Shown here in pieces: positions 1 to 4,656 of a stretch of 5,034 nt of DNA (positions are counted from its first letter, which is position 1; every line of letters starts with the position of its first letter). The DNA is from Acetobacteraceae bacterium (lineage in GTDB: Bacteria > Pseudomonadota > Alphaproteobacteria > Acetobacterales > Acetobacteraceae): assembly GCA_030039695.1 (NCBI GenBank), contig JASHVB010000186.1:1-5034 (forward strand), in the 5' to 3' direction. The notes beneath the pieces were generated by a model. The model saw only the letters and a list, made by a program, of their open reading frames with translations. It was not told where the DNA came from and ran no database searches. The position numbers and the translations under genes are program-made.

Positions 1-228
1 TGGCGCCGGCCAACAGGACCACCTAATCAGGTCTTGACGATTACCAGGCCGGCCGTGACTACACGTTAAGCACTATTAACCCGTTTGTTAACCACCATGC
101 TAATGTCGCGCAAGCGAGACGCGCATTTAAGTATTCGAGACCCACGACATCAACACAACAGAAAAACCGGGGCCGGTAATATATGCACGTCGTTGGCCGC
201 TGCTGACCGCTGAACAGCGAGGTAGTAC
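1..228. other. Leader / intergenic region without a supported gene
   Basis: No reading frame here looks like a gene. The + strand frame starting at base 1 is open only to a TAA at 67-69 (22 codons), so a short tail of an upstream + strand gene is possible but cannot be shown. The stretch holds an 8-base palindrome GGCCGGCC (47-54), an isolated -35-like TTGACG (34-39) with no good -10 at 16-18 bases, a group of TTAA motifs (66-130), and CCGCTG twice (197-202, 207-212) before a matching CAGCG (215-219). It is less GC-rich than the right half of the window. The real promoter of the downstream + strand genes should lie here, but I cannot place it with confidence. Confidence 0.5.
65..92. promoter_or_regulatory. 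Cluster of TTAA(C) motifs, possible CtrA-like or other regulator site
   Basis: GTTAA (65-69), TTAAC (76-80) and the palindrome GTTAAC (87-92) lie 10-12 bases apart, about one helical turn, with another TTAA at 127-130. The CtrA consensus known from alphaproteobacteria is TTAA-N7-TTAAC. The spacings here are N6 and N8, so the match is imperfect. The cluster is a local A/T-rich island in GC-rich DNA, 137 bases or more upstream of the first candidate start. It could equally be ordinary promoter DNA. Confidence 0.22.
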
Positions 229-306
229 ATGACTAGTGGAATCGCGCGACTCTTGCAGAAGCAAGAGACCGCACACGAGACCGACCTTCCCCGGCAGGGC
301 CAATGA
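229..306 (+). CDS. Candidate 25-aa micro-ORF, first of an overlapping chain
   Basis: An ATG at 229 is preceded by GAGG (219-222) with a 6-base spacer, which is an acceptable Shine-Dalgarno. It opens 25 codons ending at TGA (304-306). The peptide is hydrophilic with several Gln, Glu, Arg and Lys, and starts MTSGIARLLQKQ. No family is recognised and it has no signal or membrane segment. Its stop overlaps the next ATG as ATGA (303-306), the arrangement typical of translational coupling. A short inverted repeat, CTCTTGC/GCAAGAG (250-256, 261-267, loop AGAA), lies inside the frame. ORFs this short arise by chance, so the support is the start context and the junction, not the peptide. If real, it is a leader peptide or a small regulator of the genes behind it. 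Confidence 0.25.
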   Translation: MTSGIARLLQKQETAHETDLPRQGQ

Positions 307-419
307 AACCAGCCCAAGATTGGCCGCGTCACGGGGACCCAAGGGAAGCGCTGCTAAGCGTGACGGCAATGGTATTCGCTGCCGGCATCGCACCGGCGAG
401 TAAGGAGTCAGCGCTATGA
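303..419 (+). CDS. Candidate 38-aa small protein, coupled to the 126-aa gene
   Basis: The frame starts at ATG 303, inside the stop of the preceding micro-ORF, and ends at TGA 417-419, inside the ATG of the next gene (ATGA, 416-419). The N-terminal half is charged and polar (residues 1-15, with two Pro-Arg pairs). Residues 16-32 form one hydrophobic stretch, ALLSVTAMVFAAGIAPA, followed by a short polar tail, which could be a small membrane or amphipathic peptide. Its own ribosome site is weak (AGGG at 296-299, too close), as expected if it depends on re-initiation. The Shine-Dalgarno of the next gene lies within its last codons. The frame is open back to 237, so the chosen start rests on the ATGA overlap. 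No homolog is recognised, and a chance ORF cannot be excluded. Confidence 0.33.
   Translation: MKPAQDWPRHGDPREALLSVTAMVFAAGIAPASKESAL
402..407 (+). promoter_or_regulatory. Ribosome binding site of the 126-aa gene
   Basis: AAGGAG sits 8 bases before the ATG at 416 and is the strongest Shine-Dalgarno on the + strand of the left region. It fixes this start and supports the gene as genuinely translated. A small hairpin (GCCGG 381-385 / CCGGC 393-397) lies just upstream and leaves the site free. Confidence 0.75.
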
Positions 420-796
420 TCGGGAAAGATTACGACGCGGCAGTGGCGGAGGTATCCAATAATGCGCTGCGGGATATCATGGACGATACCCCTAACGGAG
501 GAGATTCCCTGCGATTCGTGGCCGACGTGCTATCGCGCATGGTTTGCGCGCTGCCGGATATCAGCGCCGCGGTAGAACTGAAGCGCCGCAATGAACAGCG
601 CCGCGAAATGCTAGACCGGTTAATAGAGTTCGCCGAGGAACGCTTTGACCTTACGTGGCTGCTACGGGTCATTAAATACTACGGTGGAGTCGATAAGATC
701 ACGCCGAGCAACGTCCGCGACGCAATGAAAGACCCAGACCACTTTGTCGACCACGGCGACGCGTGTATGGCGTCAAAGACTTTCCAACCGATATAA
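416..796 (+). CDS. Hypothetical protein, 126 aa, unknown function
   Basis: I do not recognise a family. The protein starts MIGKDYDAAVAEV and looks soluble, with no signal peptide or membrane segment. It appears mostly helical, with an acidic N-terminal part (residues 1-30), a helix around 31-52, and a strongly charged stretch of mixed Arg, Glu and Lys around residues 54-76 that could be a long amphipathic helix or short coiled coil. A Trp/Tyr-containing core follows (about 80-95, LTWLLRVIKYYGG), then a C-terminal part with DPDHFVDHGD near 106-115 and single cysteines at about 43 and 116. The two His among Asp residues might bind metal, but that is only a thought. The start is supported by AAGGAG with 8-base spacing. 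The gene follows two candidate micro-ORFs through an ATGA overlap and converges with the - strand transferase unit. Codon choice is looser (GAT, GGA, ATA, TTA, CTA) and G+C lower than in the right-hand genes, hinting at acquired DNA. Confidence 0.75.
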   Translation: MIGKDYDAAVAEVSNNALRDIMDDTPNGGDSLRFVADVLSRMVCALPDISAAVELKRRNEQRREMLDRLIEFAEERFDLTWLLRVIKYYGGVDKITPSNVRDAMKDPDHFVDHGDACMASKTFQPI

Positions 797-833
797 AAAT
801 TCAGCCGACACCACGCTGCCACGCGGTGTCGGC
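795..833 (-). terminator. Rho-independent-type terminator for the - strand dehydrogenase-transferase unit
   Basis: Nine-base arms GCCGACACC (804-812) and GGTGTCGGC (825-833) are perfect and enclose a 12-base loop. Read on the - strand, the stem is followed within four bases by five T (795-799 on the + strand are A). The + strand side has no T-tract, so the element is oriented to stop transcripts coming from the transferase gene. Its T-tract overlaps the TAA stop (794-796) of the convergent 126-aa gene. That gene may use the same hairpin less efficiently, or to protect its 3' end. Confidence 0.55.
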
Positions 834-1056
834 CCAGGAAGATGGAAGAGAAAAGGAAGTCGCTAGCTTGGTGCCTTCATTCGCCGGCTTCAATTGGCAG
901 CAGATGTTCGGCTCATGAAAGTGGTATGAGCGATCGGACATGTACACCGAGAGCGCGCAGCGCCGATATTGCTGTCATGTCCCGCTTCTTGGTGGCGCGT
1001 TTTTGGGCGTCCGACCGCGCTTTGCGGGCCAAAAGCGCAGGAGGAGATGGGGCCTG
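834..1056. other. Intergenic stretch downstream of the transferase, no supported gene
   Basis: On the - strand this would be the 3' untranslated part of the transferase transcript before the hairpin at 795-833. Past the transferase stop, the same frame stays open for 47 more codons to a TGA at 913-915. The predicted residues are very basic (ARKARSDAQKRATKKRD) and then leucine/valine-rich. They are loosely like the tail of a DNA-binding or recombinase protein, but too short and too uncertain to call. A 7-bp inverted repeat, GCGCTTT (1017-1023) / AAAGCGC (1032-1038), and a 13-base palindrome-like GGCCTGTCAGGCC (1051-1063) are present. A + strand frame from ATG 842 runs into the antisense of the transferase and is taken as a shadow. 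Confidence 0.45.
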
Positions 1057-1770
1057 TCAGGCCGCGGCGTGGGCGCCGCGGCCAAACAGCTTGTCCAAAT
1101 TGTCGGACTCGGCCTTGTCGAACGCCGTGGTGCGCGCACGCACGTCGTCGACAGCCGCTAGGGCGCGCCTCACCGCCGGCCGTTCATTGATGACGCCAAC
1201 CCAGCGCATGACGTTCGGGTACTTTGCGGCGGCATCCGTACCAAGCAGTGCGGGGACGTTGCGCGCCCAAGGATAGGTGGCGATGTCGGCGATGCCATAG
1301 TCCGCGCCGCCGAGCCATGGTGTGTCGGTCAACCGCTTGTCAATCACCTCAGAGACCCGATGCGCCTGCGTCAGGTAGCGGGTCCTGGAATACTCGTTGC
1401 CGGGTGGTGCGAAGCGCACGAAATGCACGAACTGGCCGAACATCGGGCCGACAGTGGTCATCTGCACCATCATCCACTCGATCGCTTCGTACTTGGCCAC
1501 GGTCTGCTTCGGCAGGAGTTTGCCGGTTTTTTCCGCGAGGTACAGCAGAATCGCGCCGGACTCGAACAACGTGAACGGCTTGCCGCCAGGGCCGTCGCTG
1601 TCGACAATCACCGGCACCTTCGCCATCGGATTGAGCTTCAGGAAATCCGCGTCGAACTGCTTGCCGGCGAACACGTCAACTGGATGCACGTTGTACGGCA
1701 ACCCGAGCTCCTCAAGCGCGATGTAGATTTTCACCACGTTGGGGCTGCCCATTCCGTAGAGTTCAATCAT
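1057..1770 (-). CDS. Glutathione S-transferase family protein, nu-class-like
   Basis: 237 aa, full length for the family. Residues 1-83 form the thioredoxin-like domain: MIELYGMGSPN at the start, with Ser9-Pro10-Asn11 at the place where YfcG/nu-class enzymes carry Thr/Ser-Pro-Asn instead of a catalytic Tyr or Cys; cis-Pro53 in KVPVI; and Glu70-Ser71, which bind the gamma-glutamyl end of glutathione. Residues from about 90 to 215 are the all-helical domain, with WLGG (152-155) and the YGIADIATYPW motif (158-168) containing the helix N-cap Asp162. YfcG-type proteins are cytosolic and mainly reduce disulfides or peroxides using glutathione. The physiological substrate here is unknown. The start has GGAGG six bases upstream. 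The gene lies 75 bases after a dehydrogenase gene on the same strand and probably shares its transcript. The tail, about residues 228-237 (FGRGAHAAA end), is small and Ala-rich because a GC hairpin overlaps it. Confidence 0.93.
   Translation of the reverse strand: MIELYGMGSPNVVKIYIALEELGLPYNVHPVDVFAGKQFDADFLKLNPMAKVPVIVDSDGPGGKPFTLFESGAILLYLAEKTGKLLPKQTVAKYEAIEWMMVQMTTVGPMFGQFVHFVRFAPPGNEYSRTRYLTQAHRVSEVIDKRLTDTPWLGGADYGIADIATYPWARNVPALLGTDAAAKYPNVMRWVGVINERPAVRRALAAVDDVRARTTAFDKAESDNLDKLFGRGAHAAA
1060..1083 (-). other. 10-bp GC-only hairpin over the last codons of the transferase gene
   Basis: GGCCGCGGCG (1060-1069) and CGCCGCGGCC (1074-1083) are perfect arms around a 4-base loop (1070-1073). 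The element ends one base before the TGA stop, so it encodes the last eight residues. A second, shorter repeat (GGCC..GGCC, 1051-1063) overlaps its downstream edge. No T-tract follows in the - direction, so intrinsic termination is not expected. mRNA 3'-end stabilisation, pausing or an inserted palindrome are alternatives. Confidence 0.45.
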
Positions 1771-1775
1771 TGGAG

Positions 1776-1781
1776 TCCTCC
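1776..1781 (-). promoter_or_regulatory. Ribosome binding site of the transferase, inside overlapping palindromes
   Basis: On the - strand GGAGGA ends just before a short spacer to ATG 1770, a strong Shine-Dalgarno (GGAGG to ATG is six bases). The same GGAGG can pair with CCTCC immediately upstream (1777-1787) or, shifted by one base, with CTCCA immediately downstream (1771-1782). Each option gives about four pairs, and the two exclude each other. Confidence 0.7.
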
Positions 1782-1845
1782 AGGAGGTTGTTGTGCGCCG
1801 AGGATCGCATGCAGCACCGACGCGCGAAAGGCAGTGCCCCGGCGC

Positions 1846-2739
1846 TCACCGCGTCTTCGGCATCTCGAACGATGCGCCATCCTCCACATAGCGAACGATG
1901 GTGCTCAGATCATCGTCCGGTGAGCCAGCGAAGATCGCGTGACGGAACACCAACCGCGCCGCCTGGCACACCCACATCGGCACGCCGAGTTCGTCGGCCT
2001 GTTGGATGGCGAGATCGATGTCCTTCATCAAGATGTGCATCGCGGCACCGAATCCGAAGTGGCGAGTGAGGATGTCGCGCGGAAAGACGCGTTCGGTCGC
2101 GAGGTTGCGGCCACTGCCAGCGTTGATCGCCTTCAGCATTACTTCCGGATCGAGACCGCCTTTCGTGCCCATCACGAATGCCTCGGACGTCGCAGCCAAT
2201 CCGACGGCGAACAGGATGTTGTTAGTCAATTTTAGGACTTGTGCTGCGCCAGGCCTGTCGCCGGCAAGTGTCAGCGTCGGACCCCATAGCGAGATCATGG
2301 GCCGCACCGCCTCTATGGCTGCCGGATCGCCAGAGACCATCACCGAGAGCGTGCCGCCGCGCGCGCCCTCGGGACCGCCGGAGATCGGGCAATCCACCAC
2401 CGTGACGCCCTTCGCCTCCATCGCGGACACGATCTCGCGCAGGAACGGCACCCCGACAGTGCAGGTGTTGACCAGAATGGTCAGAGCGCTGCCGTGCAGC
2501 AGTCCGTTCTCGCCGAACACGACGGAGCGGAAGGCGCCAAGTGTGGGAAGCGAGACGAACACGATATTGCATCGATCAGCCAGTTCCTTCGGCGACGCAG
2601 CCCGGCCGGCCTGGCGCTGGAGCAGTGGCTGCATGGCGGCTTCGTTGATGTCATGCAGTATCAGGCGGTGGCCGCCGTCCAGCAGTTTCTCCGCCATCGG
2701 CTGGCCCATGTTGCCAACCCCGAGATAGCCTGCGTCCAT
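1846..2739 (-). CDS. NAD(P)-dependent beta-hydroxyacid dehydrogenase, 3-hydroxyisobutyrate dehydrogenase family
   Basis: 297 aa from the chosen start at 2739. The frame is open further, but this ATG has AAGGA at an 8-base spacing and places the Rossmann fold at the N-terminus as usual. Visible motifs: GYLGVGNMGQPM (residues 4-15, nucleotide-binding loop); Asp30 at the end of strand 2, favouring NAD over NADP; SLPT (63-66); DCPISGGPEGARGGTL (116-131, the substrate-binding Ser-Gly-Gly of the family); GAAQVLKLTNN (164-174) with the catalytic Lys170 and Asn174; and KDIDLA (239-244) with the second conserved Lys. The C-terminal half is the all-helical dimer domain. These enzymes oxidise 3-hydroxy acids such as 3-hydroxyisobutyrate, or reduce tartronate semialdehyde or succinic semialdehyde, in the cytosol. 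Sequence by eye does not decide the substrate. It is followed by a glutathione transferase gene and preceded by a large hairpin. Confidence 0.93.
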   Translation of the reverse strand: MDAGYLGVGNMGQPMAEKLLDGGHRLILHDINEAAMQPLLQRQAGRAASPKELADRCNIVFVSLPTLGAFRSVVFGENGLLHGSALTILVNTCTVGVPFLREIVSAMEAKGVTVVDCPISGGPEGARGGTLSVMVSGDPAAIEAVRPMISLWGPTLTLAGDRPGAAQVLKLTNNILFAVGLAATSEAFVMGTKGGLDPEVMLKAINAGSGRNLATERVFPRDILTRHFGFGAAMHILMKDIDLAIQQADELGVPMWVCQAARLVFRHAIFAGSPDDDLSTIVRYVEDGASFEMPKTR

Positions 2740-2747
2740 GACGTTTT

Positions 2748-2752
2748 TCCTT
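2748..2752 (-). promoter_or_regulatory. Ribosome binding site deciding the dehydrogenase start
   Basis: AAGGA on the - strand lies eight bases before ATG 2739. An upstream in-frame ATG at 2778 would add 13 residues (MPHNGRGSGRKNV) not expected in the family. It would also start inside the foot of the hairpin at 2778-2824, so 2739 is preferred. Confidence 0.7.
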
Positions 2753-2777
2753 CCCGAACCACGGCCGTTGTGAGGCA

Positions 2778-2824
2778 TGCCGCGCCGAAGCGATCCCCCC
2801 GCAGGAGATTGCTTCGGCGCGGCA
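2778..2824 (-). other. Large perfect hairpin between the two-component operon and the dehydrogenase
   Basis: TGCCGCGCCGAAGC (2778-2791) and GCTTCGGCGCGGCA (2811-2824) are perfect 14-base arms. In - strand RNA, after one A/C mismatch, six more pairs (one of them G-U) extend the stem to a 5-base loop. It begins 29 bases after the TAG of the 102-aa gene and ends 38 bases before the dehydrogenase ATG. No T-tract follows on either strand, so classical intrinsic termination is doubtful. A Rho-assisted boundary, mRNA end protection, a leader structure or a dispersed palindromic repeat are possible. Confidence 0.6.
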
Positions 2825-2853
2825 GGCCTCGCAATGGCCAGCCGGGCCGGCGA

Positions 2854-3162
2854 CTAACGTTGCTTCTGTCGCGCCTGCAGCAGAACCAGAGCCTCGCGCA
2901 GCCGCATGATGCCGCCGCGTGTCTGACCCTGGTCGCACATTTGCTGCCCGGCCGCGGACAGATTTGTCACTTCCTGTGGCGGGGGCGAGGGCAAGCCGCG
3001 CACGAGCTCGCTCACCCGATCCTGCAGCACCAGGCAGTATTGCGGCGTGTCGGTGGTGATCTGCTGTGGCGCCGGTTGTCCGGAAACCGGCGACAGGGCC
3101 ATCCAGGCGATCACACACAACAAGAGGCCCGCCAGGCCGTAGAATCGGGCAGCTCGCGTCAT
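2854..3162 (-). CDS. Small secreted protein of unknown function, 102 aa
   Basis: The N-terminus is a clear export signal: basic MTRAAR, a hydrophobic core (about residues 8-23, GLAGLLLCVIAWMALS) and a plausible signal peptidase I site after Val26-Ser27-Gly28. The mature part (about 74 aa) starts Gln/Pro/Thr-rich and then has two helical stretches: YCLVLQDRVSELV (42-54) and, after a proline-rich linker (PSPPP, 58-62), a longer one from about 64 to 99. Cys43 and Cys76 are the only mature cysteines and could form a disulfide holding the helices as a hairpin. A lipobox is not evident: Cys16 sits in the middle of the hydrophobic core. I do not recognise a family. There is no good Shine-Dalgarno, but the start gives a normal signal peptide. 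It follows the kinase gene by 57 bases on the same strand, so it may be the third gene of that operon and act in the periplasm near the sensor domain. Confidence 0.8.
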   Translation of the reverse strand: MTRAARFYGLAGLLLCVIAWMALSPVSGQPAPQQITTDTPQYCLVLQDRVSELVRGLPSPPPQEVTNLSAAGQQMCDQGQTRGGIMRLREALVLLQARQKQR

Positions 3163-3180
3163 GCACGGATTATTATCGAT

Positions 3181-3209
3181 ATCCGGTGACTCACCTGTGG
3201 TGTCCGGAT
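3181..3209 (-). other. Interrupted inverted repeat between kinase and small secreted protein genes
   Basis: ATCCGG (3181-3186) and CCGGAT (3204-3209) flank a 17-base centre that itself contains CACC-TGT-GGTG (3192-3202). A competing GGTGA-C-TCACC (3185-3195) overlaps it. The structure lies 19 bases before the ATG of the small gene. It has no T-tract. A weak intercistronic attenuator or processing site is possible. Confidence 0.3.
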
Positions 3210-3219
3210 GACAAGCTTG

Positions 3220-4656
3220 TTAGCTCGCCACCCGCTCTTCCGGCGCGGGCAGAGCCAAGATTGCCAGCAGGCCGGGATTACCGCTTTCGAGCCGCAATGT
3301 GCCGCCGTGCAGCTGTGCCACCGCCTGCACCAGTGCCAGACCCAGGCCGGCCCCAGGCGTGTTGCGCGCCGCCTCGCCGCGAAAGAAGCGTTCAACCGCA
3401 CGCGCCCTGTCCGCCTCGGGAATGCCCGGGCCTTGATCGATCACCTGGATCTCCAGCCCCGACGGCGTCGTCAGGGCCCGTAGGCGCACCATGCCCCCCT
3501 CGGGAGCGAACTTCACCGCATTGTCCACCAGATTCGTCACCGCCTGCTGGATCAGGTCACGGTCGCCATAGGCAGGGAGATGGTCGGGCGCCTCCACCGC
3601 CAGGCTTACGCCCTTCTCCTCCGCGACGGCGCCGTAGAGCTCCGCCACGTCCGCCAGCAGCGGCGCGACATCCAGACGGGCGAATGCGGAACGGCGCGAA
3701 CCGGCCTCAATCTCAGCGATCCGCAGTAGCGCCTGGAACACCGCCACGATGCCGTCGAGGTCGGTCGTCGCGCGTTCAATCGCGGCCCGCAGATCCTCGG
3801 CGGTTTCCGAATGAAGCGCGGCATCTTCCAGCCGCGTGCGGGCGCGGGTGATCGGCGTGCGCAGATCGTGCGCAATCGCGTTGGAGACCTGCCGCACGCC
3901 GTCCATCAGCCGGCCAATCCGGTCCAGCATGTCATTGATGGTCTCGGCGAGCTGGTCGAACTCGTCCCCACGGCCCGACAACTTTACGCGCTGGGCAAAA
4001 TCGCCGGCGGCGATGGCGGTGGCTGTGTCGGACACGTTGGCCAAGGTGCGGCGGAACAAGCTGCGAACCACGAACGCACCCGCGGTAGCCATGGCGACGA
4101 CGATGCCTAGCGCCCATAACAGCGCGTCGGTCAACAGCGTGCGCAGCTGCACCCGCACCTTGGCGTCACGGCCTATGAGCAAATGAAAGCCGTTCGGCAG
4201 GTCATAGCGCTGCACCAGCGCCATCGAGGTGATGCCCGCACGTCGAACCGGCAGCTCGTACCAGACATTGGTCTGCCGCACGGTCGAGGGCCAGCGCTCG
4301 AGATTGCCGGCGACGCGCCGCATGCCGGGATCGGCGAGGAAATAGATCGTGTCGTCATCAACATTGCTGGCCAGCCGGTCATCGATGGTCAGTACTAGGG
4401 CGGGCAGACCGCCGTCGGCCCAGCGTTCCGACAAGCCCTGGGCGTCGGAGCGGATCGCCGCCTCAGTCTGGCGGTCCAGCAAACCCGCGGTCGCCCACCA
4501 CAGGAACATGGCGAGCGCTGCAGCACTCACCGCCAGCAGCACGGCATAGACCACCGCGAAGCGGAAGCCAGCCGAGCGAAACAGCGTCAGTGGGAAGTGA
4601 CGGTGGGCAAGCCGGGCAGGCGCGGCGGCGGGAAGCTCCGCCTGAGCCACGTTCAC
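3220..4656 (-). CDS. Membrane sensor histidine kinase, EnvZ-like HisKA type
   Basis: 478 aa, complete. Domains in order: cytoplasmic N-tail 1-30; TM1 about 31-54; periplasmic sensor region about 55-176 with no recognised fold; TM2 about 176-199; HAMP about 200-250 (IAAGDF, DEFDQLAETIN); HisKA with phospho-acceptor His263 in AIAHDLRTPITR; N box Asn375 and Asn379 (TNLVDNAVKFAP); G1 DQGPGIP (407-413); F box ERFFRG (422-427); G2 GAGLGLALV (435-443). The DxxT right after the histidine (Asp264-Thr267) matches the phosphatase motif of EnvZ-type kinases, so both kinase and phosphatase activity toward the partner regulator are expected. The start is GTG and overlaps the regulator stop as GTGA with no clear Shine-Dalgarno, implying translational coupling. 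The stimulus cannot be read from the sequence. The short C-terminal tail (APEERVAS) is normal. Confidence 0.96.
   Translation of the reverse strand: MNVAQAELPAAAPARLAHRHFPLTLFRSAGFRFAVVYAVLLAVSAAALAMFLWWATAGLLDRQTEAAIRSDAQGLSERWADGGLPALVLTIDDRLASNVDDDTIYFLADPGMRRVAGNLERWPSTVRQTNVWYELPVRRAGITSMALVQRYDLPNGFHLLIGRDAKVRVQLRTLLTDALLWALGIVVAMATAGAFVVRSLFRRTLANVSDTATAIAAGDFAQRVKLSGRGDEFDQLAETINDMLDRIGRLMDGVRQVSNAIAHDLRTPITRARTRLEDAALHSETAEDLRAAIERATTDLDGIVAVFQALLRIAEIEAGSRRSAFARLDVAPLLADVAELYGAVAEEKGVSLAVEAPDHLPAYGDRDLIQQAVTNLVDNAVKFAPEGGMVRLRALTTPSGLEIQVIDQGPGIPEADRARAVERFFRGEAARNTPGAGLGLALVQAVAQLHGGTLRLESGNPGLLAILALPAPEERVAS

Noticed and set aside
34..63. TTGACG with a weak ACTACA 18 bases downstream as a sigma-70 promoter
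   Set aside because: The -35 half is good, but the -10 half matches the consensus poorly and the spacing is long. It is noted only as part of the leader.
183..206. Seven-codon ORF (ATG at 183) that could be a leader peptide
   Set aside because: No ribosome site, no repeated regulatory codons and no terminator/antiterminator pair behind it.
127..393. Minus-strand frame of 88 codons in the left leader
   Set aside because: It has no ribosome site and no recognisable composition or motif, and it lies opposite the micro-ORF chain. A chance frame is more likely.
913..1056. In-frame 47-codon continuation after the transferase TGA with a very basic sequence, loosely like a recombinase tail
   Set aside because: Stop-free runs of this length are expected in GC-rich DNA. 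There is no read-through context or clear motif, and the likeness is only compositional.
842..1276. Long + strand frame of 144 codons beginning just after the hairpin at 795-833
   Set aside because: Half of it is antisense to the transferase C-terminal domain, the AGGA lies too close to the ATG, and the product has no recognisable fold. It is taken as a GC-rich shadow frame.
2006..2728. 240-codon + strand frame opposite the dehydrogenase
   Set aside because: The dehydrogenase on the other strand has every family motif. The antisense product is a Ser/Pro/Arg-rich sequence typical of shadow frames.
3211..3220. Perfect 10-base palindrome ACAAGCTTGT touching the kinase stop codon
   Set aside because: It has no loop to form a hairpin and no second copy. 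A short palindrome of this kind is likely coincidental.
3066..3851. 261-codon + strand frame opposite the kinase C-terminus
   Set aside because: Extremely Pro/Arg-rich, antisense to the conserved HisKA and ATPase domains, and no start signal.
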